From Rhodocyclaceae bacterium (lineage in GTDB: Bacteria > Pseudomonadota > Gammaproteobacteria > Burkholderiales > Rhodocyclaceae), in the NCBI GenBank assembly GCA_030652245.1, contig JAUSBB010000117.1, positions 1 to 38,145 on the forward strand: DNA of 38,145 nucleotides. The letters run 5' to 3'. The position numbers and the translations under genes were made by a program. Positions 25,176 through 32,184 of the stretch are shown piece after piece. Every line of letters starts with the position of its first letter. Within the stretch, counting starts at the first letter, position 1. The notes under the pieces are model-generated. The model had not been told where the DNA came from. It searched no databases and saw only the letters and a list, made by a program, of their open reading frames with translations.

Positions 25176-25627
25176 GATTTCGGCGTATTGGGCAGGCGGC
25201 GCTTGCGCCCCTGCCAGTGGGCGACGCCCTGCACGATGCGCGAAAACGGCAGGGCCTCGAAATTTTCATATTCGGCCTGGGCCAGCCGCACCAGTTTCAG
25301 GACATCGGGCGCGGCGGCTGCGGGGTCGAGCAGATCACGCAAGCCGATCAGCCCGCCGCATTGCACCTTCATGGTCATGGCATGCGGCAGGATGCGCTGG
25401 GCATCCTTGACCTTGAGCGCGAAAGCGGAGTTCTTCCGCAGCAAGCTGAGCAACTGACCGCACGCCGCCCGTGCCAGGGGGGCGCGGCAGGCCACGACCT
25501 CGCGCTCGGCCAGCGACAGCCGCTGCGCCGCCTCGCACACCGCTGCCTGCATCAGCAGCGCCCGATCGAAGACACAAGGCAACTGATTGATCTGATCGCG
25601 GGCGATGCGGTAGCTAGTTTCGTCCAT
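25172..25627 (-). CDS. Conserved protein of unknown function, 151 aa
   Basis: Mostly helical and soluble in appearance, with Cys residues (CVFDRALLMQAAVCEAAQRL, CRAPLARAAC). The C-terminal third, LVRLAQAEYENFEALPFSRIVQG, looks like a defined domain, but I do not recognise the family. It overlaps the 350-aa gene by 4 bp, so they are translationally coupled. Between it and the 76-aa gene upstream lies a 150-bp dispersed repeat, so it may have its own promoter or depend on read-through. Confidence 0.75.
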   Translation of the reverse strand: MDETSYRIARDQINQLPCVFDRALLMQAAVCEAAQRLSLAEREVVACRAPLARAACGQLLSLLRKNSAFALKVKDAQRILPHAMTMKVQCGGLIGLRDLLDPAAAAPDVLKLVRLAQAEYENFEALPFSRIVQGVAHWQGRKRRLPNTPKS

Positions 25628-25654
25628 CGCGATAAAGCACGGTTAGCGTGAAAT

Positions 25655-25804
25655 ACAGCGTTTGCGCCGGGCCGCCCCAAGCAAACGCGGCACGCGGCGC
25701 CAGCCGCAACCCGCTCCGCCGCATGATCGGAGCGCCCCGTGATATGCGAGCGCAGCGAGCCGTCAAGAACCCCCCGCGAGGGGGGCGAAGGGAGGCGGGC
25801 GTTT
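25655..25804 (-). repeat. Dispersed ~150-bp repeat, copy B
   Basis: Inverted relative to copy A (17982-18130). Read on the minus strand it begins AAACGCCCGCC 36 bp after the 76-aa gene and includes CCCCCCTCGCGGGGGG, a strong hairpin. It ends 27 bp before the 151-aa gene. The opposite strand has short frames with the shared peptide QANAARGASRNPLR in both copies, probably only because the DNA is repeated. Confidence 0.8.
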
Positions 25805-25840
25805 TCATGGTGCGGGGGCGTAGCTCACGCATCATGAAAG

Positions 25841-26071
25841 TTAACTTTCTTCACCGGTGCGCGGATCGGCTTCGCGGACGGTGCGCAGCGCCTCTTCGGC
25901 CTGCAGTTCATTTTCGCCAAAAATGATCTTGACCTGGCAGTCCGCCAGGTCGACTGTCTTGCGCAGGCGCTTGGCTTCGTCCGAGGCGTCCTTGAACACG
26001 GGAAATTCGGCGAGTTTTTCGAGTTGCTTGATCGGCCCGATTTGGCTGACACGATAGATGTAGTAAGGCAT
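25841..26071 (-). CDS. Conserved small protein, 76 aa
   Basis: It begins MPYYIYRVSQIGPIKQLEKL and has mixed alpha/beta character, with FPVFKDASDEAKRLRKTVD and an acidic VKIIFGENELQAEEALRTVRE. It has no membrane segment and no cysteine pair. It lies 10 bp after the S24-domain gene in a minus-strand run from the DsrS-like gene. I recall similar short proteins beside DsrS-like genes in other beta- and gammaproteobacteria, without known function. Confidence 0.75.
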   Translation of the reverse strand: MPYYIYRVSQIGPIKQLEKLAEFPVFKDASDEAKRLRKTVDLADCQVKIIFGENELQAEEALRTVREADPRTGEES

Positions 26072-26081
26072 GTGGCTCCTG

Positions 26082-26471
26082 TTAGACGTAAAACTTGGCG
26101 GCCTTGCGGCGGCCCGGTTTGGATTTCTGGATGATCACGCCCTTGATGACCGACAGGTCGGGAATGTTCGCCGTTGCGTAATTGGGGTTCAGGGGCTGCA
26201 ATTTCCAGTCCCCCGCGCTGCCGACCAGTTGGCGGAAAATCCACTCGTCGTCCAGCCTGGCCATGACGTAGGAACCGTCGGTCGCCAGGCCTTCCGGCTC
26301 GATGACGATGATGTCGCCGTCGACGAATTCAGGCTCCATGCTGTCGCCGAGCACCATGAGCGCGAAGGATTCGCCGGCGCTACAGCCTTCCAGCGCGGCG
26401 TCGGTGGCGGGAGCTGAAGCGGGGAGGCCGGCGGGCACGACCGGGATGGGGAAGGGTTTTTTTTCGTTCAT
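26082..26471 (-). CDS. S24/LexA-like domain protein without DNA-binding domain or catalytic Lys
   Basis: 129 aa from MNEKKPFPIPV. The fold of the S24 (LexA/UmuD/CI C-terminal) family is clear: LVLGDSMEPEFVDGDIIVIEP holds the nucleophile position Ser44, and SYVMARLDDEWIFRQLV aligns with the segment that bears the catalytic Lys in LexA (VKRL), here Arg80. No helix-turn-helix precedes the domain. Autocleavage is therefore unlikely and the protein may use the fold for binding. It is 1 bp downstream of the 82-aa gene, so it is in the same transcript. The frame extends back to 26714, but that part is a shadow of the 82-aa gene. Confidence 0.82.
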   Translation of the reverse strand: MNEKKPFPIPVVPAGLPASAPATDAALEGCSAGESFALMVLGDSMEPEFVDGDIIVIEPEGLATDGSYVMARLDDEWIFRQLVGSAGDWKLQPLNPNYATANIPDLSVIKGVIIQKSKPGRRKAAKFYV

Positions 26472-26472
26472 T

Positions 26473-26721
26473 TCAGTCACCAAGCCAACGAACCAGATAA
26501 TAGAGGCGGAAGCCTTCCGAAGAACGCGAGGGACCCACGACCTCGGCGGCATGCAGATTATGCACCGGCAGCGCGCGTGCCAGCGCGACCTCGGCCGATG
26601 CCACCACCTCGACGCAATTTTCGGCGAAGCGCTGGCGTTTGCCGCGCGTCGCCTGCACCAGCGCGAAGTGCTGCTGCACCAGATGCGGCGCCTCCGCATC
26701 AAGATAAACGCCACCTTTCAT
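26473..26721 (-). CDS. Conserved small protein, 82 aa
   Basis: It begins MKGGVYLDAEAPHLVQQHF and ends FRLYYLVRWLGD. Its start overlaps the stop of the DsrS-like gene (ATGA) and its stop lies 1 bp before the S24 gene, so translational coupling supports that it is real. No motif recognised; the RSSEGFRLYYLV strand-like end suggests a small alpha/beta fold. Confidence 0.65.
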   Translation of the reverse strand: MKGGVYLDAEAPHLVQQHFALVQATRGKRQRFAENCVEVVASAEVALARALPVHNLHAAEVVGPSRSSEGFRLYYLVRWLGD

Positions 26722-27746
26722 GCCACACCTCGCAAGATTTTAATGTTCTCGATGATCGGGGCAAACAGCGGTTCCAGATGGCGGCGCATCAGCGGTCCGA
26801 CCGCCGTGGTGCGCGTAAGGATCGGCGCGGCGACGTCGGCGTTCAATTGCGCCAGCGCCGCCAGCGCGGCCAGTAAGTCGGCCGCCGCCGGAATCCCGTC
26901 CGGGTCCGCAACATCACGTCCAGCGCGGAAATACTCGCCCAGCAAATTGAGCAGCAGATAGGCGGTTTCGTGGGTGAGCGGTTTTTCGAGCACCAGTTCG
27001 GCCGCCTGGAGATAGGCCTGCCCGGCCCCGCTGAAACAACGGGCCAGCAGTCGCAACGCGGGCGTGTCCTGCACCAGTTCAGTCGGCCAATCGCGCGGCG
27101 GCTCGTCCGGCAAGCTATCCGGCATATGTTCAAGAAAGCCGACCAGATAGTGCGGGCGGCGGCGGGCCTTGCGCCACAACTGCTCGCGCGCCGCCGGTTC
27201 GATCAACCCCGCCGCCAGCACCGCGCGCACGGTGTTCATGGCGGCGACCGGGTCTTCCTCGAAGGGCAGATGTTCGACCAGGTAAGCGACGAGCTCCCGG
27301 CCCATCGCGCCGGCGCGCACCGCCGGAGCGGCCAGCATGACGCGGGCAACTTCCATGGTCGGCAGCGCCCACCAGGCGCGGCGCGCCAGTTCGTCGGTGA
27401 GGGCAGGCGCATAGGCCACCGACAGCACCGCTTCCGGCTCGCCGAGCTTCAAGAGAACCTCAAGACTTTTTGGACTGGCATGGCCCATGCGCGTCCAGCG
27501 CCGCAGATGCACCGGGTAACCGCCGGGCGAACCCAGCGCATGGCCGCCCAGCAGTTCGCGCACGCGCATGAAGTAGCGCTCGGCGCGTCCGACCGGATTC
27601 AGCAGAATGCGCGCCTCGCCGCGCCCGGTCAGCCCGTGGAGCACGCGCGCCCCTTCGTCGATCCGCACCGCCAGCAGATCGCCCGCCAGCAGCACATTGA
27701 GGCGCAGGGCGTCTTCGGGCGTCAGTTCCGGGCTGCTAGAATTCAT
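26718..27746 (-). CDS. DsrS-like protein
   Basis: 342 aa from MNSSSPELTPEDALRLNVLL. The stretches LNVLLAGDLLAVRIDEG, HALGSPGGYPVHLRRWTRMG and LTDELARRAWWALP match what I remember of DsrS, the soluble protein encoded at the end of the dsr (reverse sulfite reductase) operon of sulfur oxidisers. DsrS is also found in organisms without that operon, and its exact function is unclear. No other dsr gene is in this window. It is the first gene of a minus-strand run with the 82-aa, S24 and 76-aa proteins, divergent from the lipoprotein gene. An upstream frame to 27803 is less likely. Confidence 0.65.
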   Translation of the reverse strand: MNSSSPELTPEDALRLNVLLAGDLLAVRIDEGARVLHGLTGRGEARILLNPVGRAERYFMRVRELLGGHALGSPGGYPVHLRRWTRMGHASPKSLEVLLKLGEPEAVLSVAYAPALTDELARRAWWALPTMEVARVMLAAPAVRAGAMGRELVAYLVEHLPFEEDPVAAMNTVRAVLAAGLIEPAAREQLWRKARRRPHYLVGFLEHMPDSLPDEPPRDWPTELVQDTPALRLLARCFSGAGQAYLQAAELVLEKPLTHETAYLLLNLLGEYFRAGRDVADPDGIPAAADLLAALAALAQLNADVAAPILTRTTAVGPLMRRHLEPLFAPIIENIKILRGVA

Positions 27747-27819
27747 CGGCCCGATGATACATCGCGGGCCATTGACCCACCCCGCCCCTGGCGGGGACAC
27801 CACGCAAGGAGATCGTCAC

Positions 27820-28287
27820 ATGAAAACAGTTCATCGCACCGCCTGGCTCGCCATTGCCATTGCCGCTGCCGTCTTCCTTCTCGCCGGTTGCGCCAGCAGC
27901 CAGTCCGGTTCCAGCTACGCGCGCGAACAGACGCGCGGCGAAATGCATGTTCGCCTCGGCGTCGTCGAGAGCGTGCGCCAGGTCACCATCGAGGGCAGCA
28001 AGTCGCCGACCGGCGTGCTGGCCGGCGGCGTCATCGGCGGCATTGCCGGCAGCAACATCGGCGGCGGTCGCGGCGCGACGGTGGGCACGGTGATCGGCGC
28101 GGTTGCCGGCGGCCTCGCCGGCCAGGCCATCGAGGAAAGCGTGACCAGGAAGAATGGTCTGGAAATCACCATCAGGCTCGATGACGGCCAGATGATCGCC
28201 GTCACCCAGGAAGCCGACGAGCAGTTCTATCCCGGCGACCGCGTCCGCGTGCTCTCCGGTCGCGGCGCGACGCGCGTTACCCGCTGA
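27820..28287 (+). CDS. Glycine-zipper outer-membrane lipoprotein (SlyB/Pcp-like)
   Basis: 155 aa. A lipoprotein signal with lipobox LLAGC (mature Cys ~25) is followed by a linker, a glycine-zipper 2TM segment (TGVLAGGVIGGIAGSNIGGG then VIGAVAGGLAGQAIEE, residues ~65-107) and a C-terminal beta-rich part (LEITIRLDDGQMIAVTQEAD). This is the architecture of SlyB/Pcp-type envelope lipoproteins. AAGGAGATC precedes the ATG. A CCCCGCC-CCT-GGCGGGG hairpin (27780-27796) sits in the leader. Confidence 0.88.
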   Translation: MKTVHRTAWLAIAIAAAVFLLAGCASSQSGSSYAREQTRGEMHVRLGVVESVRQVTIEGSKSPTGVLAGGVIGGIAGSNIGGGRGATVGTVIGAVAGGLAGQAIEESVTRKNGLEITIRLDDGQMIAVTQEADEQFYPGDRVRVLSGRGATRVTR

Positions 28288-28303
28288 TTGCCGGACGGCC
28301 GGA

Positions 28304-28879
28304 TTGGAAGCCTTTCTCATCTCCACGGGGATCGTCGCGCTCGCCGAAGTGGGCGACAAGACGCAACTGCTGGCTTTCATCCTGGCCGCCAAGTTTCGCA
28401 AGCCGCTGCCAATTGTCCTCGGCATTTTTGTCGCGACGGTGGCGAACCACGCCCTGGCCGGCGCGCTGGGAACCTGGCTCACCACGCTCGCCGGCCCGGA
28501 AACCCTGCGCTGGGTGCTGGGTGTCTCTTTCATCGGCATGGCTATCTGGACGCTGATTCCCGACAAGTTCGACGAGAAGGACGCCAAGTTGACGCACTTT
28601 GGCGTCTTCGGCACGACGCTGATCGCCTTCTTCCTGGCCGAGATGGGCGACAAGACCCAGGTCGCGACGGTTGCCCTGGCTGCCCAGTATCAGGCCTTCT
28701 TCGCCGTGGTCGCGGGAACCACCGTGGGCATGATGATCGCCAATGTTCCGGCGGTGCTGCTGGGCGACCGGATCGCCCACCGGATGCCGGTGCGCCTGGT
28801 GCATGCCATCGCCGCCGCGATTTTTGCAATCCTTGGCATCGCCACCCTGCTGGGCGCGGGCGAGAGCCTCGGTTTTTGA
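28304..28879 (+). CDS. GDT1/TMEM165-family (UPF0016) cation exporter
   Basis: 191 aa, six hydrophobic segments in two repeats, each with the family motif E-x-G-D-K-T (AEVGDKTQ near residue 14 and AEMGDKTQ near 114). Bacterial members such as MneA export Mn2+; plant and yeast members transport Ca2+ and Mn2+. The only start placing the first motif correctly is a TTG at 28304, with a weak ribosome site. It follows the lipoprotein gene by 16 bp and precedes dmeF by 6 bp, giving a small metal-export operon. Confidence 0.9.
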   Translation: MEAFLISTGIVALAEVGDKTQLLAFILAAKFRKPLPIVLGIFVATVANHALAGALGTWLTTLAGPETLRWVLGVSFIGMAIWTLIPDKFDEKDAKLTHFGVFGTTLIAFFLAEMGDKTQVATVALAAQYQAFFAVVAGTTVGMMIANVPAVLLGDRIAHRMPVRLVHAIAAAIFAILGIATLLGAGESLGF

Positions 28880-28885
28880 TCAAAC

Positions 28886-29824
28886 ATGCACCAACATAAC
28901 CTCTCCGCCTGGTCGCACAACCACGTCTTTGACGCAGGCAACCCCGCCGCAGAGCGCGGCACGCGCGCCGTCATGTGGATCACCCTGGTGATGATGGTGA
29001 TTGAAATCACCGCCGGCTGGTGGTTCAACTCGATGGCGCTGCTGGCCGATGGCTGGCACATGAGCTCGCATGCCGTGGCCATCGGCGTCAGCGCCTTCGC
29101 CTACGCGGCGGCCCGCCGCCATGCCAGCGACCCGCGCTTTGCCTTCGGCACCTGGAAGATCGAAGTGCTGGGCGGCTTTGCCAGCGCGATTTTTCTGCTG
29201 GGCGTGGCGGCGGTGATGGTGTTTGCCTCGGTCGAGCGGATTCTTGCGCCGCAGCCGATCCAGTATCAGGAGGCGCTGGCCATCGCCGTGGTGGGCCTTG
29301 TCGTCAATGTCGTCTGCGCGGTGATTCTCGGCAGGTCGCACGATCATCACCCTGACGATCACCACGGACACGGCCACGCGCACGGCCACGACCTCAACCT
29401 GAAGGCCGCCTATTTCCATGTCATCGCCGATGCCCTGACCTCCGTGCTGGCGATTGTCGCGCTGGCCGGCGGCTGGCTGTATGGCTGGGCCTGGCTCGAC
29501 CCGGCGATGGGCATTGTCGGCGCCGTGCTGGTGGCCAGCTGGGCGAGGAATCTGCTCACCGAGACCGGCCGCGTGCTGCTCGACCGCGAGATGGATCATC
29601 CGGTGGTGCAGGAGATTCGCGAGGCGGTTGAAACCGGCCCGGAGGCCGGCGATACGCGGATCGCGGATCTGCATGTCTGGCGCGTCGGCAAGCGCACCTA
29701 CTCGTGTGCGCTCACCTTGGTCACCCACGACCCGGCATTAACGCCAAAGCAGGTGCATGAACAACTGGCCCAGCATGAAGAGATCGTGCACGCCACGATC
29801 GAGATCCATCTGTGCCCGGGTTGA
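28886..29824 (+). CDS. dmeF: Cation diffusion facilitator, DmeF type
   Basis: 312 aa. CDF exporters swap divalent metal for protons across the inner membrane. Two HxxxD/DxxxH metal sites appear in LLADGWHMSSHAVAIG and YFHVIADALTSVLAIV. A His-rich loop (HDHHPDDHHGHGHAHGHD, residues ~152-169) lies between TM4 and TM5 and the C-terminal cytoplasmic domain follows. The N-terminal WSHNHVF and the HMSSH form are typical of DmeF, which exports Co2+ and Ni2+. It is the last gene of the run, converging on the VWA gene with 1 bp between the stop codons. Confidence 0.92.
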   Translation: MHQHNLSAWSHNHVFDAGNPAAERGTRAVMWITLVMMVIEITAGWWFNSMALLADGWHMSSHAVAIGVSAFAYAAARRHASDPRFAFGTWKIEVLGGFASAIFLLGVAAVMVFASVERILAPQPIQYQEALAIAVVGLVVNVVCAVILGRSHDHHPDDHHGHGHAHGHDLNLKAAYFHVIADALTSVLAIVALAGGWLYGWAWLDPAMGIVGAVLVASWARNLLTETGRVLLDREMDHPVVQEIREAVETGPEAGDTRIADLHVWRVGKRTYSCALTLVTHDPALTPKQVHEQLAQHEEIVHATIEIHLCPG

Positions 29825-29825
29825 T

Positions 29826-31124
29826 TCAGTTCAACTGGATGCGCCGACCCCAGGGCACCGGCGCCTTGCCTTTCACCAACCACAGCACGGGATAACTGGG
29901 CGGCTCCTTGGGAAATTCGCCTTCCGCGTCGGTGAAATAGACCAGCGAGTCCGGCTGCTGGCCGCTGCGTTCGATCCACTCAAACACCGGCGTAAAGGAC
30001 GTCCCACCGCCCCCGGCAAATTGGCGGGGCAGGCGCAATTCGTCCCAGGGTTCGAACACCCAGGGGGCGTCCGCCGCCAAGGCGGTGTCGCAGGCAAACA
30101 GCGTGATGCGCACCGGCATGGTGCCCTTGAGCGCGTTCATCTCGCCCAGAAAGCTGGCCAGGTCAGCCGCGCTCACCGAGCCCGAAACGTCGATGGCGAC
30201 ATGAATGTCGCCGGAGTGGCTGCGCAGGCTGGGCCAGATCACCTCGCCTTCACGGCGCGAGGGCCGCAGCCAGGTGTAGTCATCGCGCCCCACCTGCGTC
30301 AGGTATTGCGCCAGCAGCGCCCGCCACGACACCTGCGCCGCCAGCGCACTTTCGGTCAAACGCGCGAGCTGCCCGGATAGCTTGCCGGCCTCGCGGGCGC
30401 GTTGCGCAGCGGCGGCCAGATGGCGTTGCCATTGCTGCTGCAACTGTTCCTTTTCTTTCGCGGTGAGCGGCGGCGGCGGCGGGCCATCTTCATCACCCGC
30501 CGTACTGCCAGCGCCGACTTTCTCCGGCGAACTACCGCCCGCATCGGGGTCGATCTCCTCGGACGGCGCCGTCCCGCCGTCTTCCTTATTGTCGCTGCCC
30601 CCCTTGCCCTGCGCTTCCGACTGCTGTTCGCCCTGCCCGCCACCCTCGCCGCCCTCGTCGCTGTCCCAGACATGGTCATCGAGCATTTCGCTGTCGAGAT
30701 CGTCGTCGATGCAGGGATAGATTTCCTCGGCAGCCATGCCGCGATAGAGGTCAAGCGCCTGCGCGCCGGGCGGCGGTTTGAGGCCCTCGTCAAGCAGCAG
30801 CGGATTGATCGCAAAATCGCAGGCCAGATCCCACTTGCGCTGCACGCGATGGCCGCGCCGCGCGAAGTGGCCGAGCGCGCAATGCAGCGCCTCGTGGGCC
30901 AGCGCGAACTGCACCTCGGCGGAAGTCAGGTTCTCGATCCAGTTCGGGTTGTAGTAAAGCGCGCGGGCGTCGGTCGCCGTAGTGCGGCACCAGGCGCCAG
31001 CGGGCTTCAGGGGCAGGCGCAGCACCAGCGCGCCGAGGAAGGGCTTGTCGAGAATCAGCCGGGTTCTGGCCGCGGCCAGCTTTCCTTCGGCAGCCAGGGA
31101 AAGGGGGGCGCCGCCCTCACTCAT
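29826..31124 (-). CDS. VWA-like metallopeptidase-type protein (DUF2201), partner of an AAA ATPase
   Basis: 432 aa. The N-terminal domain has a zinc-protease-like HEALHCALGH (residues 77-86). An acidic, low-complexity linker (~150-220) is followed by a C-terminal VWA-like domain with the MIDAS-type DVSGS (312-316). This pairing belongs to the DUF2201/VWA-like metallopeptidase family that sits next to MoxR-type AAA ATPases, which use VWA proteins to reach their targets. It overlaps the ATPase gene by 8 bp. The linker contains KVGAGSTA from a dispersed repeat (30499-30521) and a further partial match near 30568-30578. The target is unknown. Confidence 0.86.
   Translation of the reverse strand: MSEGGAPLSLAAEGKLAAARTRLILDKPFLGALVLRLPLKPAGAWCRTTATDARALYYNPNWIENLTSAEVQFALAHEALHCALGHFARRGHRVQRKWDLACDFAINPLLLDEGLKPPPGAQALDLYRGMAAEEIYPCIDDDLDSEMLDDHVWDSDEGGEGGGQGEQQSEAQGKGGSDNKEDGGTAPSEEIDPDAGGSSPEKVGAGSTAGDEDGPPPPPLTAKEKEQLQQQWQRHLAAAAQRAREAGKLSGQLARLTESALAAQVSWRALLAQYLTQVGRDDYTWLRPSRREGEVIWPSLRSHSGDIHVAIDVSGSVSAADLASFLGEMNALKGTMPVRITLFACDTALAADAPWVFEPWDELRLPRQFAGGGGTSFTPVFEWIERSGQQPDSLVYFTDAEGEFPKEPPSYPVLWLVKGKAPVPWGRRIQLN
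30499..30521 (-). repeat. Short, diverged copy of dispersed element, inside the VWA gene
   Basis: On the minus strand it starts AAAGTCGGCGCTGGCA and ends TACGGC, two bases from the full-length element. It is in frame and encodes KVGAGSTA at residues 202-209, within the acidic linker. Confidence 0.65.
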
Positions 31125-32169
31125 ACAGCATCAGGTCGGCCACGGCATTCGCCCAGCCGGAAAATTGCGGCACGGCAAACAAGGCCTGGCCGATGCCGCG
31201 ATGCATGTCGGACACCAGCATCACGCCCATTTCGCGTTGGGGAAATTTCTGCGCGTAGTCGAGGATGTTGCCCCAAACGGCCTTGGCGTCCGGCGCGTCC
31301 TTGACCCGCAACGCACGGCCCGCCAGCGCGGCGGCGACGGCGTATTGCAGGTCGATCTCGGTCGGCGCGGCCACGTCCTGACCAGCGCAAATGGCCGCCA
31401 GGTCGGGCAGTCGGTCGAGGCTGTCGATGAAGGCGGCGCACTCGATTCCCGCCGCATGGCCGACGCAGGCCGCCAGCGCACCGGCCAGCAGTTCGGGATG
31501 GTCGCCAAACTTTTGCAAGGCGCGGTGGGCAAATTCCCACGAACGCGGGCTGGGGAAAGCCAGCTCGCCGCCGGCGTTCTTCGCCGGGTCGAAGTCGAAA
31601 AGCAGTTCGGGCTTGAAGCGCAAAAAGGCAATCAGCCCCTCGTCAATGCCGTTGGCGTAGGCCCAGGCCGCCCAGTCATCGAGATGGGCATCCACCGCGT
31701 AGTGGGAAAATCGGTTGGCCAGCGGCGCCGGCATTGCATAGGTGACGCCGCGGTCGCCCTGGCGATTGCCGGCGGCGAAAATCGCCCAGCCATCGGGCAC
31801 CCGGTAATCGCCGAGTCGCCGGTCGAGAATCAGTTGGTAGGCGGCGGCCGACACGGCGGGCGGGGCCGAGGTGATCTCGTCGAGGAAGAGCACGCCCGCC
31901 GGCCCGTGGCGCACGGCATCGGGCAGCATAGTCGGCGTCGCCCATTCGACATGGTCGCCGACGCGAAAGGGAATGCCGCGCAGATCGGAAGGTTCCATCT
32001 GCGACAGGCGGATATCGACTACCGGCACCTGGTGACGCGCAGCCACCTGGGCGACGATCTGCGACTTGCCGACCCCCGGCGGCCCCCACAGCATCACGGG
32101 GGTATGGTGGCCGGCGGCCGTGCTCTGAAATTCACGGTCGAGAATGAAGGAGAGTTGGGCGGGACGCAT
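31117..32169 (-). CDS. MoxR-type AAA ATPase
   Basis: 350 aa. Walker A GPPGVGKS (29-36), Walker B VLFLDEI (93-99) and an AAGNRQGD sensor-1 segment mark an AAA+ ATPase of the MoxR type. Such ATPases act as chaperones that remodel or activate partner complexes with a VWA protein, here the overlapping downstream gene. The start at 32169 is 15 bp after the stop of the reductase gene, so all three minus-strand genes may be co-transcribed. Confidence 0.9.
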   Translation of the reverse strand: MRPAQLSFILDREFQSTAAGHHTPVMLWGPPGVGKSQIVAQVAARHQVPVVDIRLSQMEPSDLRGIPFRVGDHVEWATPTMLPDAVRHGPAGVLFLDEITSAPPAVSAAAYQLILDRRLGDYRVPDGWAIFAAGNRQGDRGVTYAMPAPLANRFSHYAVDAHLDDWAAWAYANGIDEGLIAFLRFKPELLFDFDPAKNAGGELAFPSPRSWEFAHRALQKFGDHPELLAGALAACVGHAAGIECAAFIDSLDRLPDLAAICAGQDVAAPTEIDLQYAVAAALAGRALRVKDAPDAKAVWGNILDYAQKFPQREMGVMLVSDMHRGIGQALFAVPQFSGWANAVADLMLYE

Positions 32170-32184
32170 AAATAGGATTCGGGA

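Noticed and set aside
25648-25926. 92-aa plus-strand frame in the 150-bp repeat, with a peptide shared with the other copy
   Set aside because: The shared peptide follows from the DNA repeat. The frames diverge at the indel and no ribosome site precedes them.
26082-26714. Longer version of the S24 protein starting at 26714
   Set aside because: The extra Arg/Trp/Ser-rich N-terminus is the out-of-frame reading of the coupled 82-aa gene; the ATG at 26471 begins the family-like part.
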